DNA of 64,000 nt from Rotaria sordida (lineage: Eukaryota > Rotifera > Eurotatoria > Philodinida > Philodinidae). The notes beneath the pieces were generated by a model. The model had not been told where the DNA came from, made no database searches, and saw nothing but the letters and a program-made list of their open reading frames with translations. Positions 47,450-61,824 of this stretch are shown piece by piece (the first letter of the stretch is position 1; every line of letters starts with the position of its first letter). A program made the position numbers and the translations under genes. Location: contig CAJNOL010000985.1 of the NCBI GenBank assembly GCA_905250125.1, positions 25,000 through 88,999 on the forward strand, given 5' to 3'.

Positions 47450-50400
47450 ATGATATGAACGAATGACTATCTTGTAAGAAACACAAGTATGAATCTTTTA
47501 TCGTTGTCATTTTAAATACTTTCATTAAAATCAGTCAAGCAAACCAGATAGGGCAAGGACGTGCTTCTCTACCTTCACCCTTGCATATACAAAAGTATTT
47601 CAGTAACAGTACACGTCCTCATACTTTTATCTTTTTCTTTCTTTCATTCTTTCTTTCTTTCTTTTTTCTGCGTTCATATATCAAAACTACCATCTAAACG
47701 AACATTTATAAAAAAAAAAAAAAAACTTTCGCTCACTGTTCAATGTGAGATCGGTTGACTTTCTTAATGCGACAAGCATCAATACATACAATCAACCCTT
47801 TGACAAAACGATCATGAACATAAAAATGCGAAATTATCAAGGAAACATAAAAGACATCGTCCTTTTTTGATTCATTATAAAGCGAAACATCAATTTATTT
47901 GCTTCTTATCGTTCATGCCTTTATCAGGGTTCTTTCGCTGATTAGTCTGTCTAGTTTTATAACTACTTTCAAATGATACAATACTCTTGCCTATATATCA
48001 AAATGAGTTCATCAATAAATGAATGCGTAATAAATGTTCAATTTATACAAAAAAAAAATTAAAGCTATCAATATAGTTCAAGGTTTAAAGACGATACTGT
48101 TAATCAACGGCCTGTTTCATTTCATTCAATTTTTTTTTAATGTTCATTTATTTGACTTCAAATATGATGCACAAGGTTTTTCAATGTGAGAATGTAATAT
48201 TTTAACAATTTCATAGAAGATATGAATAATGATTGTTTGATGAAAGTGCTAAACATTTTCAATCGAAATTATTCATAATTAAACTTGTTCAATAGAAAGA
48301 AAAAAACCTTCAAATTTCAAATTATAGGCAATGAATTTTATTTCCTTCAATTATTCATAATTTTATATAAAAAAAGAAAAAAAGCTAGACAAAATCAACA
48401 AATTGAATATGATTAGATAAATACTGGAATCAAAAAAACAATTCTTTTTGTTTCTTTTCTTTTTTTTACTGTCGAATCTATGTTAGATTTTTGTATTTAG
48501 ATTTAATTAAACACGGAAATTAGTACATAAAAATTTTCTAATGAAAATCTCTCGAGGCAATATACTGTTGCGTCATCATTCTTTTTTTTTGCTTCCTTTC
48601 AATTGATGAATATATTCAACTCACTTTTCTATCTCTTAGTGTTTTTTCTTCTTCATTGTTAATACTACATACAAATAATCTTCGAAATTAATTTTCAATA
48701 CATATAGATTATTTTGCTTTTTCTTTAATTATAGAGAAAATATGTATAAAAAACACCTGTCTATAATAAAGCATCATTCAATAAGAGTCTATCAATAAGA
48801 ATTTCTAGAATAAATTAACATAATAGTTTTTATTTATTATTTATTCAATTGAAAACTATTAATTATTGTTACTATTAATATTATTAAATACAAAGTAAGA
48901 TTTTATTTGATTTGTATCATAATTGTAAAGAACAAAATCGCTGTAAGCAATTTTATTACTGAATAACAATTGAATAAAGGAAATGTGCATAATCTCTTTT
49001 TAATTCAAATTTTATTCATGAACGTTATTTACGTATGAAAGAAATTATCATTCATACAATGCAAAAATTTTTCAGAAATCATATATCATACAAATAAGAT
49101 TTCTAATCAATATTTTAATTTAAAAATTATTTTTTTTTGCCTTCCATAATATAATATCTCTTCGAGAAGTAAATGATTGTTATCATGAGTGTACTTCATA
49201 GAACAAAATGTATTCAGCCTCGAACTCTAATATCACTATCAATTGGTTTTTATAACCTCGGGTAATTTTTTTTTTTAATAGTATAACTGTTTTTATTTCT
49301 TATCATAAAAATAAAATATTCATCATTTTTTTAATATGAGAAAACAACATTTTCTTTTCTCACTTTCCATATATGATGATGATAATGATGATGATGATGA
49401 GAAAAAAATGTTCGTATAATTAACTCTGTATGTCATAGTATTCACAGTATGTGTACATGAACGAGCATGAAGAACACATAGAGTTAATTTTTAATCGGAA
49501 ACCAAACGAAGAATGTTAGGTGTGTATGATGTGATTCAAACATGGAATAGATCTCGATTATTACAAAAAGAAAAAGAAGAAGATAGAAAAAGAATAGAGA
49601 GAAATACGAATGTAATCAGAGTTTTCTTTTTCTCTAGATACCTGTTCAAGGCTCGATGAAACCACTCATATAATAATAATAATAATCATGATGGTGATGG
49701 AACGAAGAAAAGTGAGTGAACCGTTCTATGCCAAGGTTAACATAAGATAGAATCTCATGTTCTTTTAAAAAAAAAATTTTATTAAAACACATTATGTACT
49801 TAATAAAAAGAACGCAATAAAATAGATTTTTCTTTTTTTTTTAATTTCAAATAGTTCAAGCAAAGTCAAGATATTCATAATCTCTTCTTGAACTGGTCAT
49901 TTATACGGTACTCAAGATAGACGGATGTGTTTACGTCTTGCATGTCATTTATCTTCATTAACAAGCACGCGACTCTTAACGACTTATTTGCTCGCTATAC
50001 CGTACTCAACTGTTCAATAAAAATCGGTTGGAAATAAACAATGAATAGGTACTTATTATAAAGAAAAAACATTTATTTTGCCTAGCATTGATAGACAATT
50101 AGTAAGCTCATTTTTAAACAATAATGTATTTAGATATATCTATATAGAGAGGAAACATGTGTATACGCCTTTTTTTTTTTTAATCTCAGTAACAGATTTC
50201 CGATTAGTTGAATAAACAATTACAATAGGGAGAGTTAGCCGATCAAATAATCAAATTTTTTTTTTTTATCTTTGTAGACTATATATATGAAAAAAAAAAA
50301 CTAGAAGGAAATGAAATCAAAAAGAGGATACTCGACGTTTAATGAAAATGCTAAGTACTATTAGAGAGTATATATATATATATATGGGATATGAAATTGA

Positions 50401-52190
50401 ATTTGTCTATATTGATCAGGGGGAAACGATCATTTGTGAGGTAAATCGATTAGCTATTTTCCGGAAAAAAATCTTTTTCTCGTTTTCTCTTTTATCAGCT
50501 TGTCAAGCACCTGTCTGGAGATGACCTCATTTATTCTATTACTTATTTGCTTTGCCTCCTTTCTTTTTTAATTTTATCTTCAACCGATGACCAGTCTCAA
50601 TGAATGTGCTCATTCAGATCATCGCCTATTGTTTCACAATGATTTATTCCCTTAGGAGAGAGAGAGAAGGAGAACAAAAAAAAAAAAAGAAAGAAAGAAA
50701 TAGAAGCAAAAGAAAATCTCTTGAGCGTTCATATTAATCAAACTATTTGTACTTTAATCAATTGGTATTTTGTTTGATATAATTGTTTTTTTTTTCAAAG
50801 GTAAGTGATATAGGTCTTAACAATTATATTGAAAAAAAGAAAAGTAGATCTCATATTTCATTCATAAGCAATCAGTTAACGCTACTTATGTAGATAATAA
50901 GTTTCATAATCTCTTTTAAACATGCAACTTCTACTAACAATATGTTTATTAAAGAAATCATTATAAAACTCTAATCATTTGATGAATATTTAGAATTTGT
51001 TAATTATTTCTTATTCGATATATATATATATATATATATTCCATATAACACAAGTGTGTATATATATGTCTATATCGATAATTGTTTTCTCGCACGCAAG
51101 ACAAGTCGTCTGGATTTACTCTTTCCTGCTGTTAGAATGATTTATCTAACTATTGTTATCGACGGGTAGACGAATATAGTTGAAGATTAGCATTACTACT
51201 ACTATTCCGTTGTCGATTTCTTATTATTATTCACCTTTTCTATCATCTATTTCTGCATTCAATCTGACAAATTGATGATTAGAATACTGTCGATGATCCT
51301 GAACAGACATCATCAGTTATTTTATGATAAGAAAAGAAACAAAGATCGATATGTTTGTATTAGAGTTCAAGAGAGGGGGAAAAAAAATACTAAAGGAATA
51401 CATCATTCAATAATCTAACTTGACAACAATAGTGAGTTTATAGCCGGGAGAGACGAAAAGACAGTGCACTAAAGGGAATTAGTCAATCATTCGATTAATC
51501 GTTTATAGTTTATATATATATATAAAGAATGAAGATGACTGAGACAATTCGATAAAAATTACTTCACGCGTCAGAGGTGATTATTATTATTATTATAATT
51601 ATTATTTTTATTCGACAATTGTGAACTATTGTCTTTATGTATAACATAGGCTATGATTAGTAACACTACATAAGAAAGACTATTGATATTTTACACATAT
51701 TGACTTTTTCCTTATTTTTTTTGTTTTCTGTCTGACCGTCTCTTCATCATGTTGATACATAAAGTGTCTATATCTTCTTTTGTCTCATTCTGACACGTTC
51801 ATTTACTAAGCGATTCCTGCTGTGCTTGCTTTATCTGAACAAGACATAGAGCGCACATTAATTCAAAACTAACAAAAATAATCAACCATATTATTCTTTA
51901 TCTCTTTTTCATTTTAATTAAATTCCAGTATACAGGTTTGTTAAATGAAAACATTCAATTTGTCATATGAATAATATTAATTTTAAATTGAAATTCAATC
52001 TTTGTATATAAATCTAAGAATATATGTTATATAAAAGAAAATCATCTATCATCACTCGATAATCTTAATGTACTTGATGATTATTTGTTTATTGATAATC
52101 TTTATCTATATATATATATATAAAAAAAAAGAGAAATTTTTTTATTTTTCTTAGATAATTATTTATATTAATAAAACGACAACGACGACT
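47450..52190. other. Long AT-rich intergenic region with simple repeats
   Basis: No gene is supported over about 4.7 kb. It carries CTTT-type (about 47630-47665), TA-type and GAT-type (about 49376-49400) simple repeats and many A/T runs. It separates the divergently transcribed EF-hand paralog B and the IgSF gene, so promoters for both must lie here, but I cannot mark them. Confidence 0.5.
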
Positions 52191-52194
52191 ATGT

Positions 52195-54666
52195 ATGTAT
52201 CATTGTCGTCACATGTATACAATTGAATATCATCAGTTATTTATTTTAATTATTCTATTATTTTTTTATAAAACAAATATGATTAATAGTAATAATGACG
52301 ATAATAATCGTTTTGAAATAATTTATCGTTTTGAATATGATGATGTTAAATTTCGATGTGATTTAAATGATGTTGCTTGGTGGAAAAGACCAAATTTATT
52401 AGCAACAAGATATGGTATTATTTTACCAAAATTTCGTTCAAAAATATCTTTTGAACGATATAATTATAATAATAATACTATTAATTCACAAATATTAAAT
52501 ATTCGTCAATTAAAATCAAATGATTCGGGTATTTATGAATGTGAAACACTTGGAGCTATTCGACAATTTAATTTAATTGTTATAGGTATGTAAAAATTTT
52601 CTTTACATAAAATAATACAATCAATTCTTATCGAAGAAGAAATTTGCATTGTTGAGTAGATACAAAAATTTATAACTTGTATTATTCGAAACTTAAACAA
52701 TACTTATTTTTTAAATGTTGCAGAATATATGAGATTATTTATATTTTTGAATATTTCTTTTCTATTCTTTATTTGATTTAAATACTTTTTTTTTCAACAA
52801 GTATTACTTTCTTCACTTTTTTGATAGTATATTTCAATTTGTTTATAAATACTGCGTTTGATATAATATAATAGCAGTTTATAGCTGTAGGTATTTTGTT
52901 CTATAACCTATAGCCTTATGAGTTTAAATCCGATGAATTTCGAAGTCGAGAATTCTTTCGAGATGTTATTTTTGATTCAGGTGAAACGTATGACGTCTAA
53001 TATATTCTTTTAGCATCGATTTTATGAACTAGCTATGGTTGATTATTAACGGTCGTGTGTAGTGAATAATCAAAATTCTGAGATAGATACTATTCTATCT
53101 TCTGCATATTCGTATTTATCTGTAGTAGATGTAGATAATTAGGAGAGTGTGACAAATTGATCTATTTTTATTTAAAATTAAGTTGTTCGCAATGAAACTA
53201 TTTGACTCAAATGAAAAGTGATTTATTTTAATCTATGGATACTTACATACTGATTATTTTTTTTATAATCGCTCGTATGTCTTTATTTTTCAACTTTTTG
53301 AATCCAATCATATATAATTTTGTAGAGAATCTCAAAAGTAATATTTTGATAAAAAAGTGTTTGAATCAAATGAAGAATAGAAAAGAAATATTAAAAATAC
53401 AAATTGTGGAATTTATTTTGTATCATTTGTTTTTATTTAATAAATGACAGTTGCATAGATTTTAATATGGATATTATCGGAGTAGTCACCTAATAGAAAA
53501 TATACAATATTAATCATAATTATAACAATAACAAGTTTTTAGTTTTCTAGATTAATCTATTTTGTTCATTTAAAATCCATTTGATAATATTCTATAAACT
53601 GTAAAAGAAAAAAAAGCAAATATTGTATTTTTTTTAATAATAATTTTGTTTTCAAACTATAATCGACATTATTCTTTTATTCAACGATCTATTTGCATCT
53701 CAGGATGCAGACAAGAGTCTTTTACATTTTTATTTTATCGATAAAAAGACTCTGGACTGAACCCTAAGATAGATATATATATACATACTGCCATCATTTG
53801 CTTTTTTGTTCTAATATCTTTATATAAGTTATATATGCATTCTCTTTTATGTTTTTTTCACAGCGAGTAATAATCAAATAAATAAGTTAATATGACATCC
53901 GGACATGCAATTTTGTTAATTTCGATCAATATGTCAGATTCGAATAACTGTAAATTTAGAGTGCTTTTTGTATTTAATATTATTATTCTTGTCAATAAAT
54001 TAAACGAAAATGTTGTTTATTTTTAACAATAGACTTCTAGTTCGATATTTTATATTTTGATATATATTATATCATGAATTTTAACATTATAGTAGAAAGA
54101 AAAAATTATAAATATTAATTTATCTCTATTCTTGATTTTTTGTTCAAATTCTATGATAATTATTAAATGCCTTATCGATATATTTTCTTTTAATATTTTT
54201 GAACATATATCATTTGATATGTTGCGTGTGTGTGTGTGTATATACAAATCGTTTCTGTGTTCATATTCAATGAGCAATTGTATATATGTGTGATTAATAT
54301 AAAAAAAAAAATTCTTTTTGTTAGAGAGTGCATGTTGCTTTGATATATATATAAACAAGTATTAGGCAACTAAACTAATTCACATCAATCTGATGTTAAT
54401 GGAATAGGAAGGATGCGTGTTGTACACTTTTCGGAAATAATTTCCGATTATTTTTCTTAACGTATATGCACGCTTTTTATGATTGATAGCACATTAAGAT
54501 AAATATAAATAATATTACATAAAGTGTTTTTCTTTTTTTTTTTTTGTACACGTTTGAGTATAGCATTTGTTAAATTAATATTAATTTTATGAAGAAAATA
54601 ATCGATATATATATATATATGTAACTTGACTATTATTGATTTATTATATAAAATTGTATTTTACAT

Positions 54667-54710
<44 letters not shown>

Positions 54711-57700
54711 GCTTCATTGCGCATTTAGGTTAAATAATAGGATATGAGAATCTATTAGAATTTGATCATTGTTCAGATTTACTTTGACAACATTGTCCTT
54801 CTTCTTTTCACACTATGAACATCGTATTCAACGATTACAACATATATCTCAAGAGACAGTAATGATGAATAAAAACGAATCTTCTTGAAACATGAGACTT
54901 GCAACTAATAGCGAACGTATGATTGTTTCCGGGCGTCTGATTTTAGACACCCGTTTTTTTTTTCCTCTATGTCTACTCTTGATAAGTATGCATTTAGTTA
55001 TTTCCTATTTCTCTCACTTTACGTGTTAGTATTGTACTAATCAATTACTAGCATCTATCATTTTTATTCATACTACTGCTATTATTTATTTTATTCTCTC
55101 TCGCGCTTTTGCATTCAATACATAGATCATAATTCTATATTTCCGCTTGTTCAATTTTTCTCTTATTTCTTCTATTAAACATTGTGTATGTTATTCTTAA
55201 TAAAGAAAAAAAAAACTACATTCCCATATATGATTAGAGACTAAATGGATTTTTTTTCCTCCATTATTGGTACTTTTTCATATACCTATTCATTAATATT
55301 TCTATAAAAGATTAAGATATAATATATATATATATAATGTATAACCTAATAAAAATTTATTTTTTAGTTCGTCTTATAACTGTTGAATTTATTGGTCAAT
55401 TAATATCATCATACAATTCAATAAATGATCATATATCAAATCAAACTGATCATAATCTCTTATCTCAATCATTAAGATTGAATAATGGATCAATATATTT
55501 ACATGAACATCAATTAATACGTTTTACATGTGTTGTTTTACGAGCTTTACCAGCTGTTAGTCTTCATTTTCCATTTCATATTGATTATCATATTGAAAAA
55601 AATTCGACAATAGAAAACGACGATAAAACATATCGAACAATACTTATTTTAATTATTCGTATAAATCGTTATTTTCATAAACGTATATTTCATTGTGAAG
55701 CAATACAAAAACATTTAAATAATAATAATGAAAAACAACAAGAACAACATCGAATTCTTTCAAATATTCTTCAAATGGATGTTGCTTGTAAGTAGAAATA
55801 AAAGAGATTGTACATATGATTAGATCATATTTATCAAATTTTCCATTAGAAGATTGTACATTTCACCATTGTCATCATTAATTTTTATATATATAGCTAC
55901 GCTTTTTATTTTTAATTCTATTTTACTTGTCAAGACCATTGACCGATCTTCCTTGTCTCATTCAATTTGATCAACTCTCTTCCTTTTTTTTTCTCCTCTT
56001 TCTTTTACATACATCGTCATTCATTTTTTGCTTGACTGCTTCGTATATCTATCTATATATATATATATTCATATGATAGCACACATGGAATACAAGTGTA
56101 TAAGAGAAGACGCTAAGGAAACATAACTCGAGGGTAAAATGTTTCTTCCTGAAAGAACATTGAATAAAATATATAATGCATTCTTATCAAATAATCTATT
56201 GGCTTGTTTTTTCTACAAACGATTATTATTATTATTTGTTGATAATAAATAGAGTAAGTTAAATTATGATATTTTATCTGTGAAAGTCAATGAATTGTAG
56301 TTAACAGATGTTGAGTGAAGAGATTTCTCTTTCTCTCTCTCTATATATATGTATGTGCTGACGGCGTCCAATTTTGTGACCAATTAAAACTGACATGTTA
56401 TTAATCAACAACAGTCCTGATGTGGCTTTTTCTTTCTCTTGTCTTATTCTTTGATATTGACGAAGCTTCGGTTATTAGCTACTATATAAATGTATACCAC
56501 ATCTTTGAACTATCTATTACTAGTAGAAAAAAAAAAAGGAAAAGTTATGTGAATGTGCGTGCTGTTCATAGTGTTTCTTTCTCGCGGCTCTAGTGTGTAT
56601 GTGTATGAGAAAAGAAAAAGAAAGACAAGATATTCTCTTTTCTTCTGTCTTATCCATTCTATTATTTACAACCGTCTTTATTAATAATACTTTCACTTTC
56701 TAATTAAATATTTCATAATATTCATTCTTGTAAGTAGCCTATTTAGTTTTATGAGATAAGTTTTATATTTTTTGTTTTGAAAATAATCAATAAGTAAAAG
56801 TTGTTAAAGGGCAAACAACGAATTATCGTGTCTCGTATTGTTTCTCTGCTTGATTACTGACATTTAAACATACAATCTATATATATGTAAGGTTAAGTAG
56901 CTGAAACAATGTCAGTTGTCTTATTTGTTCTATATAGAAATTAAATGTCTTATAGAAAAGTGCATATCGTCTATTAGATATATCTTCAAAAAAAAAAGTA
57001 AATGAATAGAACATTCGAACATCTAACAAACGAAGAAATCTATAGGACTGGCTAACTGTCGACATAGTTCTATTTATTAGTAATATTGTACATGTATTTT
57101 TGTCCAACGTATGTCACTCATCCGTTTATTTATATATCAGCAAATAAATCTATTATTATAATAGGAAAAAACAAACTACTAAAGTCATTTACTTTTCTTT
57201 TTTTTTTTTTTTTCTAGACAGCCCAATATGTTCTCATAAGATATCATTTGTGCCTGAATATTCTACTGGTATACATCGTCCAATTAATTTAACATGTCAT
57301 ATGAATAATGGAAATCCTTCAAAACTTAATTTTACTTGGCATCTACCAAATGGAAATATATATTTAGGATATTATTTAAATAAAACATCAAGTCATATTA
57401 CAATAATACCCAATTCTAATATTGATTTTGGTCAAATTACTTGTCGAGCACAAAACGAATTAGGTTTATTTGGAGAATGTCATTTTAATATGGTTTTAGG
57501 AGGTTAGTTAAATTGTTTTTTTTTACTCTATTATCAAATATATATATATATATGCTTAATTAATAAGAAAGATTATGGCATTTTTCTTGTTGTTTCATAT
57601 ACTTTGACAAAGACTTACAAAATAATAAGTTTAAGATTATCCACAAATTATTTAGTTAGTCATGTAACTAAGAGCTCGTGGGTAATAATAACAGTGTCGT

Positions 57701-60700
57701 ACAATTTGGAAGAAAAACTATGTAATATTGTATTAATGATGGTAATTAGTATGTTTTTCTTTCTTCTAGTGGTAAGACAGTGCCTTACTTCACCCTTGAT
57801 TATGCTACTACATTTTGTCTATGACAAAGAAATTACCCGAATTGATATTTGCTGTTTTAATTCATATTGAGTTTGCAAAGAGATCTTGATAAGACTTCCT
57901 TGCAAATGACTTCAAGCGGCAAATGTCAGTTCGAATGTGGATAAAGCAATGTATCCTTTTTTTTGTTTAAGGTGTACCTGATCCAATAGAATCATGTCAT
58001 TATACATATATAAATTCAACATTAACTGTAAATTGTATGGCTGGATTTCATCAAGGTGATGAAGATTTTTTTTGTTATATGTATAAACGACAACAGAATG
58101 GTTCTTATTCAGAACATGCTCGTTTAAAAGGTTTGTTTGAAACCAAAAAAAAAAAAACATATCTATCTCAAAGTTTAATTGATCTTTGTTTTGTATTAGG
58201 TAATTGTGCATTTATTCTTCCTGAACTTAAACCTGAATATCATCATGATTTTCGTGTATTTACAAAAAATAAATTTGGAGATAATTATGATCAAAGTTAT
58301 TCAATTCAAGTTGGAAAATTGAAAGGTATTTGTTTTTGTTTTTTTTTTGAAATATGAAAAAAAAAACAAACAATTAAACTAAATATATATATATTACTTA
58401 GTTGAATCATTTACAGATAAAACTGGTATTTCTTGGCCTTATATGGTTTTATTTATTATTCTTGCATGTCTTGCTTCATTAATTTTAATTTGTTGTTCTT
58501 GTTTTAAATTACGAAAAATAATGAGTTATAAACGAAAAACTGAAAACAATTTTGAAAGTAAATTTTATATTTAAAATTTTGATAATTAAATTAAATTTTG
58601 TATATTTAGATCTTACTTATCGAAATCATAATTCTCATCATTCACAAAATATTCCTAATGGTAAAACATCTTTAGGTAAAAATATAATATTCATATCTTT
58701 TAGAAATATTTTCTAAATAAATCTATTCGTTAGTTATTTATTCTTCTTATTTGATTGTAACAAAATGATTAATTATATATATAAGATATTAGGAAAATAT
58801 ACTTATATCCATAATAAATCAAGAAAAAAAAAAAGCTTCATATAGCTGAAAGATAGAAAAGCAAAAATAAATAATCTAGCAAATCAACATGTACTGAATG
58901 AAAGTAAACACCAATTGTTTAGAATTCATCATTCATCTTACATAATTATACAACTGTTATATTTCTAGAAGAGAAAGTTATCTGTCATACTCTATTTTTT
59001 TCTCGATACATGACTAGAAGTTTCAGCCGATCAACTATACCACAGCCGATGAGTGCAAAATTTTTTAAGATATTACGCCGCGGCCATTCTCCTAAATAGT
59101 TGCTAAATACTCCAGTCGTCGTCAATGCTCTAGTGGTCCAGCCGAGCCGTCGCCGTAACATTTTAAAAATATCTTAGCCTCTCCACCGCCGCAAAATTTG
59201 TGAGATATTCTATCCACAAGCGGTTTAGTAGAGCATCCGTGCCATTGCCACGGCATTTAAGCGGGTACTAAATTTTAAAAAATTTTCGCCATCCAGGAGA
59301 AGTGTTCGGAGATATTTTTGCCTATTATTGGAATTTTAAAAAAAGGCCATCGGGCAAAATGCTTATAACTTTTGAACGAAGATAGCTAGAGCCCTGCGAT
59401 TTTCACCATTCGAAAGGGGACGCTTTTTCCGCCAATATTGTAGGGGACGAAATCATTTAAAAATCAGTCATTTCTAAAAAACATGGAAAAAATGCATGAA
59501 AACGATCTGTCATTCCGATGAAATTTTTGTTTGGACATCTGATCTAGATAGAGGAACTTCAGATATATAGTTCAAGATACAATTCGAATGATTATCTTTC
59601 CTCCTCCTAATGTTGAACAAATAAACTTGTCTATTCAATCGCACGAAAACTATAGAGTTCTTTTAATTTTTAAGCGTATTTTCTTACTTTTCATCAAAAT
59701 TTCATCTGAATGACAGACCGTTTTTTATGCATTTTTTTGATATTTTGTAGAAATGACTGATTTTTAAATGATTTCGTCTTATACAATATTGGAGGAAAAG
59801 GCGTCCCTTTTCGAATGGTGAAAACCGCATGGCTCTAGTTATCTTCGCTAAAAAGTTATAAGCATTTTACCCGATGGTCTTTTTTTAAAATTCCGATAAT
59901 AGTTCCTTATCATTACGTTTTCTACTATCTTCATTTCAAAATTTTATGAAACTAACGAGGGAATCGTCCGAAGCGATTCACTACTTTTGAGCTCATATTT
60001 TGGGCATATAGAGAAGATCTCTAGGCTAGAATAATCCTTAGCCTATGACATGATATGTACAAACAAATTGACTGACGATATTGCGATCTGAAATTTTGTC
60101 CACAAATAGGTCTACTTATAATTAGAATATCCTGAAAATTTCAAGTCGAAAAAATTGTTAGTCACTTTGTTTGTACATATCGTGTTATAGACTAAAATTC
60201 AAGTACAATTGCTATAACTCTCTAGGGCCCGAATCCTTTTAGGATTATTCTAGTCTAGAGGTCTTCTTTATATGCCCAAACTATGAGCTTAAAAGCGGTG
60301 GATCACTTCGGGCGGTTCCCTCGTAAGAAAAAAAAAGCATCGAAAACTTTCCGCCGGCGGCGATTAATGTATTGATATGACATTTTTTGTTTTTGTAGTG
60401 CATGTAAAACAGAATGGTAGTGCAATAACATATCCTGTTCGTCCTTATCGTTCAAAAGATTATATAGTATCTTCTCAAGCATCAACATTACTTCGTAATA
60501 ATCCATCTCATAAAAATATATGTTCAACTAAAGATGAAATAAAATCAAATCGACGAAGTACAGCAAAAGAAACTGATCTTGATCATATACTTCATTTATC
60601 TAATGAACAAACCAATGGAACAATATCAACAATGAAAACTTTACCTATAAATCGAAATCATACGATTTTTTTTCCATTTGATTCATCACAAAATGAACAA

Positions 60701-61093
60701 CAAAATGAATTAAATCAATATCCTGAAACATTACAACGTCGTTCAAGTTTTCAAGTAGCAACAAAATTAAATAATTTAGATTTTTATACAAAACCAGAAT
60801 CATTTTATTTTCTTGATAAACAAATAAGAAAACCTATTCAACGTAATCATTATTCACCTGAACATAATCATTCTTCATATTCAAATACCGATTTTAATCG
60901 ACAAAATAATTTTATTGTTGAAAATCATTTATTAACAAAAGAATATTTAAATATAATAAATGATCAAACATGGTCAGAAATGAATTCTATGAATGAATAT
61001 AATCAAGAAAATTCTAATGATGATAAAAATTTTATTTTAAATAATCAAGATCGAAATTATGATCGTTATCGTGATGATGGTATTTTTGTGTAA
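52195..61093 (+). CDS. IgSF single-pass transmembrane receptor
   Basis: Exons 52195-52585, 55368-55787, 57218-57502, 57972-58130, 58200-58325, 58417-58557, 58610-58675, 60399-61093 total 2283 bp, 760 residues plus stop, phases consistent throughout. A signal peptide (LFILIILLFFYK) precedes Ig domain 1 (FRCDLNDVAWWKR ... LKSNDSGIYECET). Domain 2 has FTCVVLRALP ... FHCEA. Domain 3 has NLTCHMNNGNPSKLNFTWHL ... DFGQITCRAQNELG. A fourth, less regular region follows (VNCMAGFHQGDEDFFCYMYK ... NKFGDN). The membrane span is YMVLFIILACLASLILICC, then CFKLRKIMSYKRK. The roughly 280-residue Asn/Gln/His-rich tail has no catalytic domain. The arrangement suits an adhesion or guidance receptor, but I cannot assign orthology. 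Introns 1-2 are long (2.8 and 1.4 kb); intron 7 (58676-60398) holds two foldback elements. Confidence 0.85.
54671..54708. repeat. CT microsatellite in IgSF intron 1
   Basis: An uninterrupted run of about 18 CT dinucleotides, the longest perfect dinucleotide tract I noticed in the window. Confidence 0.9.
59321..59905. mobile_element. Foldback element 1 in IgSF intron 7
   Basis: The arms at about 59321-59535 and 59695-59905 are inverted copies with roughly 85 percent identity by eye. Shared blocks include GGCCATCGGGCAAAATGCTT, CTAGAGCC.TGCG, CCATTCGAAA.GGGACGC, ATGACTGATTTTTAAATGAT (either strand) and CTGTCATTC.GATGAAATTT. The central loop is about 160 bp and no protein is recognised. The segment just upstream, 59050-59300, is unusually GC-rich with GCCGCAAAATTT-like motifs and may belong to another decayed element. 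Confidence 0.7.
59953..60327. mobile_element. Foldback element 2 in IgSF intron 7
   Basis: The left end TAACGAGGGAATCGTCCGAA and the reverse of the right end, TTACGAGGGAACCGCCCGAA, start inverted arms that run for about 180 bp (AGCTCATA.TTTGGGCATAT, CTAG.CTAGAATAATCC, TGTACAAACAAA). Length is about 375 bp and it is non-coding. It sits 70 bp upstream of the last exon of the IgSF gene, which remains intact. Confidence 0.7.
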
Positions 61094-61824
61094 TTTGTTC
61101 GTTTGTTTTTTTTCTAAATACTATTTGTATAAAAAAGAAAGAAAGAAGAAGAAATGAAAAACTTCACACGTCTGTTTTTTTTTAATTATATGTCGTTTGT
61201 TTGTTTTGAAAAATTTTTATAAATGCTTTGAAATCTAATAAGAATTAATCGATTATTTATTTATCTACACACAATTATTTAGGAGCGAATATCGAATATG
61301 AAAAAAACAAAGGTTGAAATAAATTTCTTTTAATAGACTCATAATGTAATCAGAGAAAAGTTGTACTCTCAGAGTATGCCTGTAGAAAGAGTGAAGAGAA
61401 CTCAAGTCTATTTTTTAAGCAAACATAACCATTGGTAGGGAAGCGAAATCTCTTGCTGACCTTTCTCTGATTATACCACTGTCACAAATGTTTAAAACTA
61501 TTTCGATTGGATACATTCATATCATTTTGAAGTTTTTAATGCATGAGATCAAATGATTATGATAAGATTAACTTCGTATTTTTTTCTTTGAAAAGATTAA
61601 AATGAATGTCGTTTTGCATTCCATTAGATGTCCTAGATTTCATTCTTTTATGTATGATAAAACGATCGATAGAAATGTTTTATTTATGAATATGACTAAC
61701 AATCAATGCTTAATTGATGTATATAAAAATCAAAAGTGTATTCGTATATCATTTGACAACATTTGTTGATCTGTAATATTAAATTAGATTTTTGTATTTA
61801 TTTTTCTTTGATGAATACTCTATA
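61094..61824. other. 3' flank of the IgSF gene
   Basis: AT-rich, non-coding. The polyadenylation site of the IgSF gene should lie here, but none of several ATAAA/AATAAA-like motifs is clearly better. Confidence 0.4.

Noticed and set aside
57604-57870. Open plus-strand frame in IgSF intron 3
   Set aside because: Lies between two well-supported exons, lacks any Ig-type motif and is not needed for frame continuity.
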